Part shown: one piece after another, positions 7,410-16,118 of the stretch
How the letters are laid out: each line of letters opens with the position of its first letter
How positions within the stretch are numbered: the first letter of the stretch is position 1
The notes under the pieces: generated by a model
Databases searched by the model: none
What the model was told of the DNA's origin: nothing
What the model saw: the letters and a program-made list of their open reading frames with translations, nothing else
Translations under genes and position numbers: made by a program
From: Burkholderia cepacia
GTDB taxonomy: Bacteria > Pseudomonadota > Gammaproteobacteria > Burkholderiales > Burkholderiaceae
Reading direction: 5' to 3'
DNA length: 37,616 nt
Assembly (NCBI RefSeq): GCF_001039005.1
Contig: NZ_LDWR01000128.1
Location: 1 to 37,616 of the forward strand

Positions 7410-8348
7410 ATGACCATCGACATCCTGCTCACCCAGCCGCTCCCCGACGCCATCGACGCCGAACTGTCCGCCCGCTACGCCGTGCACCGGCTGTATGCGG
7501 CCGAACACCCGGACGCGCTGCTCGATCGCGTTGCATCGCGGATCCGCGGCGTCGTCACCGGCGGTGCGAACGGGCTGTCCGCCGCGCTGATGGACCGGCT
7601 GAGCGCGCTCGAAATCGTCGCGATCAGCGGCATCGGCACCGACGCCGTCGATCTCGACCGCGCGCGGGCACGCGGCATCCACGTGACGACGACGCCCGAC
7701 GTGCTGACCGACGACGTCGCCGACATGGCGATGGGGCTGATCCTGATGACCCTGCGCGACCTCGGCATCGGCGAGCGGATTGTGCGCGCCGGCCGCTGGG
7801 GCAAGACGGCCCAGCCGCTCGCGACGCAGGTGACCGGCAAGCGGCTCGGCATCGTCGGCCTCGGCCGTGTCGGGCGCGCGGTCGCCGAGCGCGCGCAGGC
7901 GTTCCGGATGCCCGTCAGCTACTTCGGCCCGCGCGAACACCGCGACAGCGGCTATCGCTTCGTGCCCGACCTCGCCGCGCTCGCGCGCGACAGCGACGTG
8001 CTCGTGATCGCGGCATCGGCCGATCACGGCAACGTGCTCGTGACGGCCGACGTGCTCGCCGCGCTCGGTCCCAAAGGATTCCTGATCAATGTCGCGCGCG
8101 GCAAGCTGGTCGACGAAGCCGCGCTCGTGCGCGCGCTCGCCGACGGCACGATCGCCGGCGCCGGTCTCGACGTGTTCGCGAACGAGCCTCGCGTGCCGGC
8201 CGCGCTGCTCGAGCTCGACCGCGTCGTCGTGCAGCCGCATCGAGCGAGTGCCACGCGCGAGACACGCGACGAGATGGGCCGGATCGTGCTTGCCAACCTG
8301 GCCGCGTGCTTCGCGGGCCAGCGCCCGCCGACCAGCGTCACGCGCTGA
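7410..8348 (+). CDS. D-isomer-specific 2-hydroxyacid dehydrogenase (glyoxylate/hydroxypyruvate reductase type)
   Basis: This NAD(P)-dependent cytoplasmic enzyme interconverts a 2-keto acid and a D-2-hydroxy acid. The 312-residue product has the nucleotide fold GIVGLGRVGRAVAERA (residues 147-162). The catalytic triad is visible as Arg230 in NVARG, Glu259 in ANEPRVP and His277 in QPHRAS. The segment after the second strand (YFGPREHRD) has an Arg rather than the Asp usual in NAD enzymes, hinting at NADP use. An MFS symporter of the sugar-acid class starts 61 bp downstream, so uptake and oxidation or reduction of the same compound is likely. The upstream divergent LysR probably regulates both. 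The exact substrate is not determined. Confidence 0.88.
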   Translation: MTIDILLTQPLPDAIDAELSARYAVHRLYAAEHPDALLDRVASRIRGVVTGGANGLSAALMDRLSALEIVAISGIGTDAVDLDRARARGIHVTTTPDVLTDDVADMAMGLILMTLRDLGIGERIVRAGRWGKTAQPLATQVTGKRLGIVGLGRVGRAVAERAQAFRMPVSYFGPREHRDSGYRFVPDLAALARDSDVLVIAASADHGNVLVTADVLAALGPKGFLINVARGKLVDEAALVRALADGTIAGAGLDVFANEPRVPAALLELDRVVVQPHRASATRETRDEMGRIVLANLAACFAGQRPPTSVTR

Positions 8349-8409
8349 CCGCCGCACGCTCCCGTTACAACACCGGATGCCTCCGCACGACGGAGGCCAG
8401 GAGACACGC

Positions 8410-9774
8410 ATGCCCAATCGATCCAGCGGCGCCGCCCTCGCCGCGTCGCCCGCCGCCTCGCGTACGATCGGCCGCGTCCGTTATGCCGTCCTCGCGCTGA
8501 TTTTCGCGGTCACCGTCATCAACTATGCGGACCGCGCGACGATGTCGATCGCCGGCACCGGCGTTGCGCACGACCTCGGGCTGACGCCCGTGCAGCTCGG
8601 CATCGTCTTTTCGGCATTCGCCTGGGCCTATGCAATCGGCCAGATCCCCGGCGGCTGGCTGCTCGACCGCTTCGGCGCGCGACGCGTATACGGCCTGAGC
8701 CTGCTGCTGTGGTCGGGTTTCACGATGCTGCAGGGCACGGTCGGCTGGCTTGCCGTGCAGGGTGCGTCCGCGACGCTCGCGCTGTTCGCGATGCGCTTCA
8801 TGCTCGGCCTCGTCGAATCGCCCGCATTCCCGGCCAATTCGCGAATCGTCGCATGCTGGTTCCCGACCGCCGAACGCGGCACGGCGTCGGCGCTGTTCAA
8901 TTCCGCGCAATACATGGCCGTCGTGCTGTTCACGCCGGCGATGGCGTGGCTCACGCATGCGCTCGGCTGGGAACACGTATTCCTGTGGATGGGGCTGCTC
9001 GGCGTCGCGCTCGCCGCGCTGTGGTTCGCGTGGTATCGCGAGCCGCATGGCCACCCGCGCGTGAGCGACGCGGAGCGCGACTACCTGCGCGCACACGGCG
9101 CGCTCGTCGATCTCGAGGCGAACCGCGTGCGCCATCGGCCGCGCGTGTCGTGGCACGACGTGTCGCAACTGTTTCGCCACCGGAACCTGTGGGCGATCTA
9201 TATCGGCCAGTACTGCATCACGGCGCTCACCTACTTCTTCATCACGTGGTTCCCGATCTACCTGATCAAGGGACGCGGGATGACGATCATGGAAGCCGGC
9301 TGGGTCGCCGCGCTGCCGGCGATCTGCGGGTTCACGGGCGGCGTGCTCGGCGGCGTGCTGTCGGACTGGCTGATCCGGCGCGGCATGCACCCGTCGCGGG
9401 CGCGCAAGACGCCGTTCGTCGTGGGGATGGCAATGGCGACACTGCTGGTGCTGGCGAACGGCGCATCGTCGAACGCCGTCGTGATCGCGCTGATGACGAT
9501 CGCGTTCTTCGGCAAGGGGCTCGCGGCGGTCGGCTGGGCCGTGCTCGCCGACACGGCGCCGGAAGGGATGGTCGGCCTGAGCGGCGGCGTGTTCAACGGC
9601 CTCGGCAACATCGCCGGGATCGTCACGCCGCTCGTGATCGGTTATTTCGTCGCCAGCACGGGTTCGTTCGCCGGCGCATTGTGGTTCGTCGCCGCGCACG
9701 GGCTGATCGGCATCGTCGCGTACGCATGGCTCGCGGGCCGCTTCGAGCGGATTCGCATCACGCCGCGCGCATGA
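8410..9774 (+). CDS. MFS transporter, anion:cation symporter type (GudP/hexuronate-like)
   Basis: The 454-residue inner-membrane protein has about twelve hydrophobic segments. NYADRATMSIAG occurs in the first segment, a motif-A loop GGWLLDRFGARRVYG follows, and RFMLGLVESPAFPANSRIVACWF is characteristic of the anion:cation symporter family, which imports organic anions such as galactarate, glucarate or hexuronates with protons. The open frame extends far upstream into the dehydrogenase gene. ATG 8410 was chosen because AGGAG lies seven bases before it and the preceding residues are a shadow of the other gene. It probably feeds the dehydrogenase encoded just upstream. Substrate by inference only. 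Confidence 0.88.
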   Translation: MPNRSSGAALAASPAASRTIGRVRYAVLALIFAVTVINYADRATMSIAGTGVAHDLGLTPVQLGIVFSAFAWAYAIGQIPGGWLLDRFGARRVYGLSLLLWSGFTMLQGTVGWLAVQGASATLALFAMRFMLGLVESPAFPANSRIVACWFPTAERGTASALFNSAQYMAVVLFTPAMAWLTHALGWEHVFLWMGLLGVALAALWFAWYREPHGHPRVSDAERDYLRAHGALVDLEANRVRHRPRVSWHDVSQLFRHRNLWAIYIGQYCITALTYFFITWFPIYLIKGRGMTIMEAGWVAALPAICGFTGGVLGGVLSDWLIRRGMHPSRARKTPFVVGMAMATLLVLANGASSNAVVIALMTIAFFGKGLAAVGWAVLADTAPEGMVGLSGGVFNGLGNIAGIVTPLVIGYFVASTGSFAGALWFVAAHGLIGIVAYAWLAGRFERIRITPRA

Positions 9775-9813
9775 ACCTGGCCGCGGCGCACGCGGTTCGG
9801 ACCGTGCATGCCG

Positions 9814-10782
9814 TCAAGCGCGCTTGCGGCCGCCCGGCGTGTGCTCGATCTTCAACCGGTCGAGTTCGCGCAGGTCGTTCTCCAGCGCGGGCGTGAGCGT
9901 CGTGCGCAGGTGGTCGAGGAACGTGCGGATCTTCGCGTCGAGATAACGGCGCGTCGCGTAGACCGCATACACGCTCACCGTCTGCAGCCGGTACTCGGGC
10001 AGCACGCGAATCAACCGCCCCTCGCGGATGTCGTCGAGCACCGTATACAACGCGACGCACGCGATCCCGCGCCCGGCGCGCACCGCGACGCACAGCGCGT
10101 CCGGCACGTTGACCTGGAACGGTGCCGGCTGCAGTTCGTAGACAGTCTCCTCACCGTCGTTGCGCTCGAGCCGCCATTCGCCGGCCGGCGATGCGGGCGT
10201 ATCGAGGCGCAGGCACACGTGGTTCGGCAATTCGTCGGGCGACTGCGGCGTGCCGTGACGCGCCAGGTATTCGCGCGACGCGACCAGCACGCTGCAGCTC
10301 GTGCCGCAGGTCTGCGCGACATAACCCGAGTCGGGCAACTGCGACGCCGTCACGATCGACACGTCGTAGCCCTCCTCGACGAGATTCGGCATCCGCTGCG
10401 CGAGCGTCAGTTCGACCGACACGTCGGGGTTGTCCTCCTGATAGCGGACGATCGACGACACGACATGACTCTGCCCGAGCCCCGTCATCGCATGGATGCG
10501 CATCTTGCCGCTCGGCCGCAGCAGCGCGTTGCGCGCCTCCGCGTTCGCGTAGTCGATTTCCGCGAGGATCGATTTCGCGCGCTCGAAATAGCGTTCGCCG
10601 CTTTCGGTGAGGCCGAGATGGCGCGTCGTGCGATGCAGCAGGCGCGTCTGTACGTGCGCTTCGAGGTTCGATACCGCGCGCGACACCTGCGCGGTGGTCG
10701 CGTCGATTTCCTTCGCGACCGCAGTAAAACTGCCGGCTTCGACAACGCGCACGAACAGGCGCATGTTTTCGAGCATGTCCAT
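9814..10782 (-). CDS. LysR-family transcriptional regulator (CrgA-like)
   Basis: The 322-residue product starts MDMLENMRLFVRVVEAGSFTAVAKEID, with the helix-turn-helix at about residues 5-63 (TAQVSRAVSNLEAHVQTRLLHRTTR) and an effector-binding domain to about 300. The RLLHRTTR and EYLARHGTPQSPDEL segments place it in the CrgA/DsdC-type subgroup common in Burkholderia. The C-terminal tail is basic (GGRKRA). It converges with the MFS gene, only 39 bp apart and without a visible terminator. Its target is not evident: the next gene in the divergent direction is the HPP protein 363 bp away, which appears to carry its own MarR operator. Confidence 0.9.
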   Translation of the reverse strand: MDMLENMRLFVRVVEAGSFTAVAKEIDATTAQVSRAVSNLEAHVQTRLLHRTTRHLGLTESGERYFERAKSILAEIDYANAEARNALLRPSGKMRIHAMTGLGQSHVVSSIVRYQEDNPDVSVELTLAQRMPNLVEEGYDVSIVTASQLPDSGYVAQTCGTSCSVLVASREYLARHGTPQSPDELPNHVCLRLDTPASPAGEWRLERNDGEETVYELQPAPFQVNVPDALCVAVRAGRGIACVALYTVLDDIREGRLIRVLPEYRLQTVSVYAVYATRRYLDAKIRTFLDHLRTTLTPALENDLRELDRLKIEHTPGGRKRA

Positions 10783-11071
10783 TGAATTGGCTTGGGGAGA
10801 GTCAGTGGGGAGGCGTCGGCGGCGCTCGCGTCAGGTGGGGAACGGAACGCGGCCGCGAACCACGTCGAATCGATCACCGTGCCGGGAGAAAGGCGGGAGA
10901 GCGGGCATCGCGTACGTGATTCTGGGATAACGGGGGATTCAGTGGCCCGAATTGTACGCCGCCGCGGACAAACTTGCGCGCTTGCCCGGCGCTCAAGCTT
11001 TCTTCCGAAGAAAGGTTTTTGCAAGTGTCGCGCGTCGCGCACGTGCAACGGCTTGATGCACCGCGACAATT
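10783..11071. other. Intergenic region between lysR and the HPP gene
   Basis: No gene is supported here. It should contain the divergent promoter of the lysR gene at 10782 and the upstream part of the HPP promoter. Open frames crossing it lack ribosome sites and host-like codon use. Confidence 0.5.
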
Positions 11072-11092
11072 TATATCACAACGCGATATAAT
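11063..11092 (+). promoter_or_regulatory. HPP gene promoter overlapped by MarR-type operator
   Basis: TATATCACAACGCGATATA at 11072-11090 is a dyad with 6-bp perfect arms (7 bp if the outer T and A are counted). A consensus TATAAT at 11087-11092 overlaps its right arm, with GCGACA at 11063-11068 as a -35 candidate 18 bp away. The site matches one upstream of the marR gene (12381-12399) in arm sequence and spacing. Overlap with the -10 box implies repression. It lies 55 bp before the HPP start codon. Confidence 0.72.
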
Positions 11093-11145
11093 TCCGCGCT
11101 TGTCGCCGCGCGCGTCCGCGCTGTCATTTTTACCGCTTACCGTCC

Positions 11146-12321
11146 ATGTCGTCAGGCTCCTCTTCGTCGCGCCGCACCTTGCGGCAATGGCTGCACAGCT
11201 TCATTCCCCATCCGATGTCGCTCGGCTGGCGCGAGCGCCTGCGCTCGTGCACGGGCGCGCTCGTCGGCATCGCGACGGTCGGCGTCACGATGCGGCTGCT
11301 GCCCGGCGTGCCGGGCCTCGTGCCGCTGCTCGTCGCGCCGATGGGGGCGTCGGCCGTGCTGCTGTTCGCGGTGCCGGCGAGTCCGCTCGCGCAACCGTGG
11401 TCGATCATCGGCGGCAATCTGGTCGCGGCGACGGTCGGTGTCGCGTGCGCGTTATGGATCGCCGATCCGATCACGGCCGCCGCGGTCGCGATCGCGTGTG
11501 CGATCGGCGGCATGTTCGTGCTGCGCTGCGTGCACCCGCCGTCGGGCGCCGTCGCGCTCACGGCCGTGGTCGGCGGCCCGGCAATCCATGCGCTCGGGTT
11601 CAGTTTCGTGCTGGAGCCGATCGCGCTGCAATCGGCGATCCTGCTATCCGCCGCGCTCGCCTATCACGCGCTGACCGGGCACCGCTACCCGCACGGCGGC
11701 GTGCGTCCCGAAGCAAAACCGCAGGCAGGCGCCGCCGCCCCGGCGCGCGGCGGCTTCACGCGCAGCGACCTCGACGCGGTACTGAAGCGCCGCAGCGAAT
11801 GGCTCGACGTCGATCCGGACGATCTCGAAACGCTGCTGCGCGAAACCGAGATGCAGGCTTATACGCGCACGTTCGGCCAGCTCACGTGCGCCGACCTGAT
11901 GACGAAGAATGCGATCGAGGTCGCGCCGTCGACGTCGGTGACGGCCGCGCTCACGCTGCTCGACCGCCACCGCGTGAAGGCACTGCCCGTCGTCGACGGC
12001 GACGGCCGCCTGACCGGCATCGTCACGCGCGCCGACCTCACGCGCCAGTTGCGCCGCCCGACCCCGCTGTGGCAACGCCTGTCCGCACGGCTGCCGCAAT
12101 CGCTCGGCGGCCAGCCCGCCAGCGTCGCCACCGTGATGACGCGCGACGTCGCGTTCGTGCCGCAAACGATGCCGATCACGGCGCTCGTGCCGCTGTTCAC
12201 GCATTCGGGCCATCACCACATTCCCGTCGTCGACGCATCGCGCCGGCTCGTCGGGATCATGACGCAGACGGATCTCGTGACGGGCCTCTACCGGCAGACG
12301 CAAATGCTCGAGGCCGCTTAG
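11146..12321 (+). CDS. HPP-family membrane protein with C-terminal CBS domain pair
   Basis: The 391-residue product has an N-terminal membrane domain of the HPP family (about residues 28-178, four to five hydrophobic segments). Its defining His-Pro-Pro is in RCVHPPSGAVALTA at residues 130-132. After a Pro/Ala/Gly-rich linker come two CBS motifs (about 243-300, CADLMTKNAIEVAP to GIVTRADL, and about 325-385, ATVMTRDVAFVPQ to GIMTQTDLV), which usually form a nucleotide-sensing module. HPP proteins in cyanobacteria and chloroplasts have been linked to nitrite transport; the bacterial CBS-fused form is not functionally settled. A MarR-type operator overlaps its promoter and recurs before the marR-clc operon that follows, tying the genes together. 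ATG 11146 is the first in-frame start. Confidence 0.85.
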   Translation: MSSGSSSSRRTLRQWLHSFIPHPMSLGWRERLRSCTGALVGIATVGVTMRLLPGVPGLVPLLVAPMGASAVLLFAVPASPLAQPWSIIGGNLVAATVGVACALWIADPITAAAVAIACAIGGMFVLRCVHPPSGAVALTAVVGGPAIHALGFSFVLEPIALQSAILLSAALAYHALTGHRYPHGGVRPEAKPQAGAAAPARGGFTRSDLDAVLKRRSEWLDVDPDDLETLLRETEMQAYTRTFGQLTCADLMTKNAIEVAPSTSVTAALTLLDRHRVKALPVVDGDGRLTGIVTRADLTRQLRRPTPLWQRLSARLPQSLGGQPASVATVMTRDVAFVPQTMPITALVPLFTHSGHHHIPVVDASRRLVGIMTQTDLVTGLYRQTQMLEAA

Positions 12322-12380
12322 CGCAGGCGCAACGCGCCGACGCGACGCGAGTGGATTCATTTCGCTTCAATTCGGCCATT

Positions 12381-12401
12381 TATATCATATTGTGATATAT
12401 T
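12381..12401 (+). promoter_or_regulatory. MarR-type operator upstream of marR-clc
   Basis: TATATCATATTGTGATATA at 12381-12399 has 7-bp perfect arms around five bases. TATATT at 12396-12401 may be the -10 box. It has the same arms and centre spacing as the site at 11072-11090. It lies 37 bp before the marR start, so the repressor probably controls itself and the downstream clc gene. Confidence 0.72.
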
Positions 12402-12436
12402 TACCGCTACCGAAACCGACTGCCCGACCGACCTCG

Positions 12437-12850
12437 ATGAACGATACCCGACGCGCGCTGAACAAAAGCGATTTCCAGCAACTGTCCGAGTTCCGCTACC
12501 AGATGCGCCGCTTCGAGCGCTTCTCCGAACGCGCCGCGCAAAGCGAAGGCGTGACGCCGCTGCAATACCTGCTGCTGCTGCACATCAAGGGTTATCCGCA
12601 CCGCGAATGGGCGACCATCGGCGAGCTCGCGGAACGCCTGCAGGCGCAGCATCACGGCGTCGTCGCGCTGGTGACGCGCTGCGAGGGGCTCGGGCTCGTG
12701 AAGCGCAAGACGAGCGAAGCGGACCGCCGGCAGGTCGAAGTCCACCTCGAACAAGCCGGCGAGACGCTGCTCGCCCGCCTCGCGGCCATGCATCGCGCCG
12801 AGCTGAAGTCGCTCAAGGACGCGTTCCAGGTTCCCCAGATAGATTACTGA
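12437..12850 (+). CDS. MarR-family transcriptional regulator
   Basis: The 137-residue product is the usual MarR size. It has an N-terminal dimerisation helix (FRYQMRRFERFSERAA), a winged helix-turn-helix at about 55-105 (ATIGELAERLQAQHHGVVALVTRCEGLGLVKRK) with wing residues EADRRQVEVHL, and a C-terminal helix. The frame can be read from a GTG at 12392, but that start lies inside the operator. ATG 12437 fits the family length. The gene precedes a CLC transporter by 20 bp and carries a palindromic operator upstream, matched by one upstream of the HPP gene. By family habit it represses until a small ligand binds. The ligand is unknown; an anion-related signal is a guess from its targets. Confidence 0.9.
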   Translation: MNDTRRALNKSDFQQLSEFRYQMRRFERFSERAAQSEGVTPLQYLLLLHIKGYPHREWATIGELAERLQAQHHGVVALVTRCEGLGLVKRKTSEADRRQVEVHLEQAGETLLARLAAMHRAELKSLKDAFQVPQIDY

Positions 12851-12870
12851 CCCTTGCCTTTGCCACCCCG

Positions 12871-14658
12871 ATGAACGCTCCACACAAACGCGATTTCTCG
12901 ACAAACGACCGCCTGCCCAGGATCGCGTTGCTTGCCGCCGGGATCGGCCTCCTCAGCACGCTTGCCGCGTTCGTGCTGTTGAGCCTGATCCACCTGTTCA
13001 CGAACCTCTTCTTCTTCCAGCAGTTCTCGTTCGCCGACCGCTCTCCCGCGAACAACACGCTTGGCGCGTGGGTGATCGTCGTGCCGGTGATCGGCGGGTT
13101 GATCGTCGGGATGATGGCACGCTTCGGTTCGGAAAAGATTCGCGGCCACGGCATTCCCGAAGCGATCGAGGCGATCCTGTTCGGCAAGAGCCGCATGTCG
13201 CCGAAGGTCGCGATCCTCAAGCCGCTGTCGTCCGGCGTCGTGATCGGCAGCGGCGGCCCGTTCGGCGCCGAAGGCCCGATCATCATGACGGGTGGCGCGC
13301 TCGGCTCGCTGATTGCGCAATGCGTGCACGTGACCGCCGCCGAGCGCAAGACGCTGCTCGTCGCGGGTGCGGCCGCCGGCATGACGGCCGTGTTCGGCAC
13401 GCCGGTCGCCGCCGTGCTGCTCGCGGTCGAACTGCTGCTGTTCGAATGGCGTCCGCGCAGTTTCCTGCCGGTCGCGCTCGCGTGCGCGGTGGCCGGTTTT
13501 GCACGCGCGCTGTTCTTCGGCGTCGATCCGCTGTTTCCGCTGACCACGGCCGCGCCGACGCCCGTCGCGCTGCTGTCGTGCATCGTCGCGGGCCTGCTGT
13601 CGGGCATGCTCGCATGCGGCCTGTCGGCTGCGCTGTATCGCGTCGAGGACACCTTCGCGAAGCTGCCCGTGCACTGGATGTGGTGGCCCGCGCTCGGCGC
13701 GATCGTGATCGGCATCGGCGGCTGGCTCGAGCCGCGCGCGCTCGGCGTCGGCTACGACGTGATCGGCGACCTGCTGCACCAGCACATCGCGCTGAAGATC
13801 GCGCTCGCGCTGCTGATCGTGAAGGCCGTGATGTGGGTGATCGCGCTCGGCTCGGGGACGTCGGGTGGTGTGCTCGCCCCGCTGCTGATGCTCGGCGCGG
13901 GCCTCGGCACCGTGCTGTCGCCGATGCTGCCGGGCGGAGATCCGGCGCTGTGGCCGCTCGTGTGCATGGCCGCGACGCTCGGCGCGACGCTCGGCGCCCC
14001 GCTGACCGCGATCGTGTTCGCGTTCGGCCTCACGCACGATGCCAACGCGCTGCTGCCGCTGCTCGCGGCGACGCTCGTCGCGCACGGCTTCGCGACCATC
14101 GTGATGAAACGCTCGATCATGACGGAAAAGATCGCGCGCCGCGGTTATCACATCTATCGCGAATACGGCGTCGATCCGCTCGAACGGCATGACATCGCCG
14201 AAGTGATGACGTCGGCCGATCTGCTGGTCGCGATCGACGGCGCGTCGACGCTCGACACCGTCGAGTCGCAGTACTTCGGCGCGAAGCAGACGCACCGCGC
14301 GTACCCGGTCGTGCAGAACGGCCGCCTGCTCGGCCTCGTCGATCGCGCGACGCTCGACGCGCAGCGCGCGCAAGCCGGAGCCGACACGCCGATCTCGGGC
14401 GCGTTCGCCAACCGCGCGCCCGCCGTCGCGCTTGCGCACGAAACGTGCCGCGTCGTCGCGTCGCGACTCGCGATGCTCGGTCTCGAACGCCTGCCGGTCG
14501 TCGACGACGAGCAATCGCTGCGCATCACGGGCATCGTGTCGCGCAGCGACCTGATCAAGCCCGCGCTCCAGCATTTCGACGACGAACAGAAGCGCGAGCG
14601 CTTCCGCCCGGTCGTCCCGGTCAACCTGCGCGACGCCGGCACGCGCAAGGCCGGCTGA
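12871..14658 (+). CDS. CLC-family chloride channel/exchanger with C-terminal CBS domains
   Basis: The 595-residue inner-membrane protein has a CLC core of about residues 15-430. The three selectivity segments are recognisable but variant: GHGIPE at 92-97 (Ser of GSGIP replaced by His), GAEGP at 132-136 with the gating Glu134 kept, and GGVLAP for GIFAP in the second half. TM-domain segments such as LLVAGAAAGMTAVFGTPVAAVLLAVELLLF are typical. Two CBS motifs follow at about 455-570 (IAEVMTSADLLVAI, RAYPVVQNGRLLGLV, RLPVVDDEQSLRITGIVSRSDL). The start ATG 12871 lies 20 bp after marR, with no clear ribosome site, so translational coupling is possible. It may carry chloride, nitrate or another anion; motif variants make the ion uncertain. 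Open sequence upstream of the ATG is a shadow of marR. Confidence 0.9.
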   Translation: MNAPHKRDFSTNDRLPRIALLAAGIGLLSTLAAFVLLSLIHLFTNLFFFQQFSFADRSPANNTLGAWVIVVPVIGGLIVGMMARFGSEKIRGHGIPEAIEAILFGKSRMSPKVAILKPLSSGVVIGSGGPFGAEGPIIMTGGALGSLIAQCVHVTAAERKTLLVAGAAAGMTAVFGTPVAAVLLAVELLLFEWRPRSFLPVALACAVAGFARALFFGVDPLFPLTTAAPTPVALLSCIVAGLLSGMLACGLSAALYRVEDTFAKLPVHWMWWPALGAIVIGIGGWLEPRALGVGYDVIGDLLHQHIALKIALALLIVKAVMWVIALGSGTSGGVLAPLLMLGAGLGTVLSPMLPGGDPALWPLVCMAATLGATLGAPLTAIVFAFGLTHDANALLPLLAATLVAHGFATIVMKRSIMTEKIARRGYHIYREYGVDPLERHDIAEVMTSADLLVAIDGASTLDTVESQYFGAKQTHRAYPVVQNGRLLGLVDRATLDAQRAQAGADTPISGAFANRAPAVALAHETCRVVASRLAMLGLERLPVVDDEQSLRITGIVSRSDLIKPALQHFDDEQKRERFRPVVPVNLRDAGTRKAG

Positions 14659-15171
14659 CGCCGCGAGCCTGCGCGGCACGCCAGCCGCGCACGGCCCCCC
14701 TCACCCCACCTCGTTGCACGATGCAGCGCGCACCTCGCGCGCCGCATCGCATTCCGCTGCTTCCCGCGTTTAAAGTTGGTTAACAATCGAACCGACGAAA
14801 GTTTGTCATCATGGTATCCATGCGACGGGGCCAACAAACAATTCAGCCATTCCAATTCGCAATCACATAAAGAGTCGCGGCACGGCATGCACCGACATGC
14901 CGCTCGCCGTGGCCGTCACCTCACCTCACGACCGGGCAGCGCGCCGACCGGGCAACGCATGACGTCGTTGCCGCGTCACCCGTCCACCGACGGGCCGCAC
15001 ACGATGCATGTTGTGCCGCAGCAGCGCCACCAAGCACCGGAGCCTCCGTTTGGCAAGCGCGTTAACAACTTGTTTCGGAATAGCCGGAACCGTGCTTGTT
15101 CGATGCGATCTCACTTGCACGCAGTCCTGCTGCGCATCCCACTCAATCAATCACGACTCGAGGGAAATAAC
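14659..15171. other. Intergenic region, AT-rich in its middle part
   Basis: No gene is supported. A frame is open from 14776 into the secreted-protein gene, but its residues are low-complexity and a ribosome site appears only at 15172. Bases 14760-14890 are clearly less GC-rich than their surroundings and contain TTTAAAGTTGGTTAAC. A related GTTAACAACTTG in opposite sense lies near 15060. This may be a promoter region or the scar of a lost gene. Confidence 0.4.
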
Positions 15172-15507
15172 GTGAACGCAAAATACTTACCGCTCATCGC
15201 ATTGACCGTGGCATTTTCTGCTCATGCAGCCGATTCTGCCCTGCAGAACGTGGGACAAAGCCAGAAACCCGCCGACCAGGTGGCGCAGTGCATCGCCAAG
15301 ACCTGGGCCGACAAGTCGCAGCAACAGGTAACGTCGCAGTACGAACTGGCGAACGGCCTCGCGATGGCCGTTTATGCGCCGGGCCAGCAGCCGCCGAACG
15401 GTGCCGCCGCCGTGGTGCGTCCGGCCAACGCCGCGAACGCGAAAACCTGGGTCGGTTTCCGCGGCGGCGATACATCGTCGGCCGGCGACATCAACGCCTG
15501 CCTGTAA
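15172..15507 (+). CDS. Small secreted protein of unknown function
   Basis: The 111-residue product begins at GTG 15172, behind GAGGGAAA. It opens with a signal peptide, KYLPLIALTVAFSAHA, with likely cleavage before ADSALQ. The mature part of about 90 residues is Ala/Gln/Asn-rich and has two cysteines (VAQCIAK and the near-terminal NACL) that could form one disulphide in the periplasm or outside. I recognise no domain. It is a single gene with its own terminator and is separated from the clc gene by a long non-coding stretch. GTG is chosen over upstream in-frame codons because only there do a ribosome site and a signal peptide coincide. Confidence 0.7.
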   Translation: MNAKYLPLIALTVAFSAHAADSALQNVGQSQKPADQVAQCIAKTWADKSQQQVTSQYELANGLAMAVYAPGQQPPNGAAAVVRPANAANAKTWVGFRGGDTSSAGDINACL

Positions 15508-15555
15508 GTCACGAGAACAGGCGCTTCGGATGGCCTTGCGCCATCCGCTTGCGAC

Positions 15556-15583
15556 AGCCCCGCTTCGGCGGGGCTTTTCTTTT
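15556..15583 (+). terminator. Rho-independent terminator after the small secreted protein gene
   Basis: AGCCCCGC-TTCG-GCGGGGCT at 15556-15575 is an 8-bp stem with a UUCG tetraloop, followed by a T-rich tract. It separates this gene from the convergent ppnP gene. Confidence 0.93.
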
Positions 15584-15597
15584 TCTGCCGCCCGCGC

Positions 15598-15918
15598 TTA
15601 CAGGTAGCTGCAGACGTAATCGAGCGTCTCGAGCACTTCGATGTCGAAGCGGCTCTTGCCCGGCACCGAGAACGATTCGCCGGCGCCGTAGGTCTGCCAC
15701 TCGCTGCTGCCGTCGAGCTTCACGCGGCACTTGCCGGCCTGCACTTCCATCAATTCGGGGGCGTCCGTGCCGAAGTTGAGCGCGCACGGCAGGATCACGC
15801 CGAGCGTCTTGCGCGTGCCGTCCGGGAAGAGCACGGTATGCGACACGCACTTGCCGTCGAAGTAGACGTTTGCGCGCTTGACGACCGATACGTTGTCGAA
15901 TTGGGTTGCACTGGTCAT
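15598..15918 (-). CDS. ppnP: Pyrimidine/purine nucleoside phosphorylase PpnP
   Basis: PpnP (formerly YaiE, DUF1255) splits nucleosides with phosphate into base and ribose-1-phosphate in the cytoplasm. The 106-residue product has the small cupin fold of the family: [38 protein letters not shown], then [41 protein letters not shown], then the conserved YVCSYL terminus. The ATG at 15918 has AGAGGC upstream; 32 further in-frame codons are not needed. It is monocistronic, with about 200 bp free upstream for its promoter. Confidence 0.93.
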
Positions 15919-16118
15919 GTGATGCCTCTGATTGCTGGATGCCGGATGGCGATGTTGTTGGAGGCCGGCCGGAGCGGCGGGCCGGTCGCTATGATACCGG
16001 CTCGCGCGACGCACGCCGCAACCGCACGCCGCTACGCCCGCGTCATCCCGTGAAACGGCAGCGGCGCCAGATCATCAGGATCACTACGCGATGACGCTCG
16101 CGATCGGCAGGCATCGGC

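Noticed and set aside
14776..15507. Long frame leading into the small secreted protein
   Set aside because: The upstream part is low-complexity, lacks a ribosome site, and would bury the signal peptide that begins at 15172.
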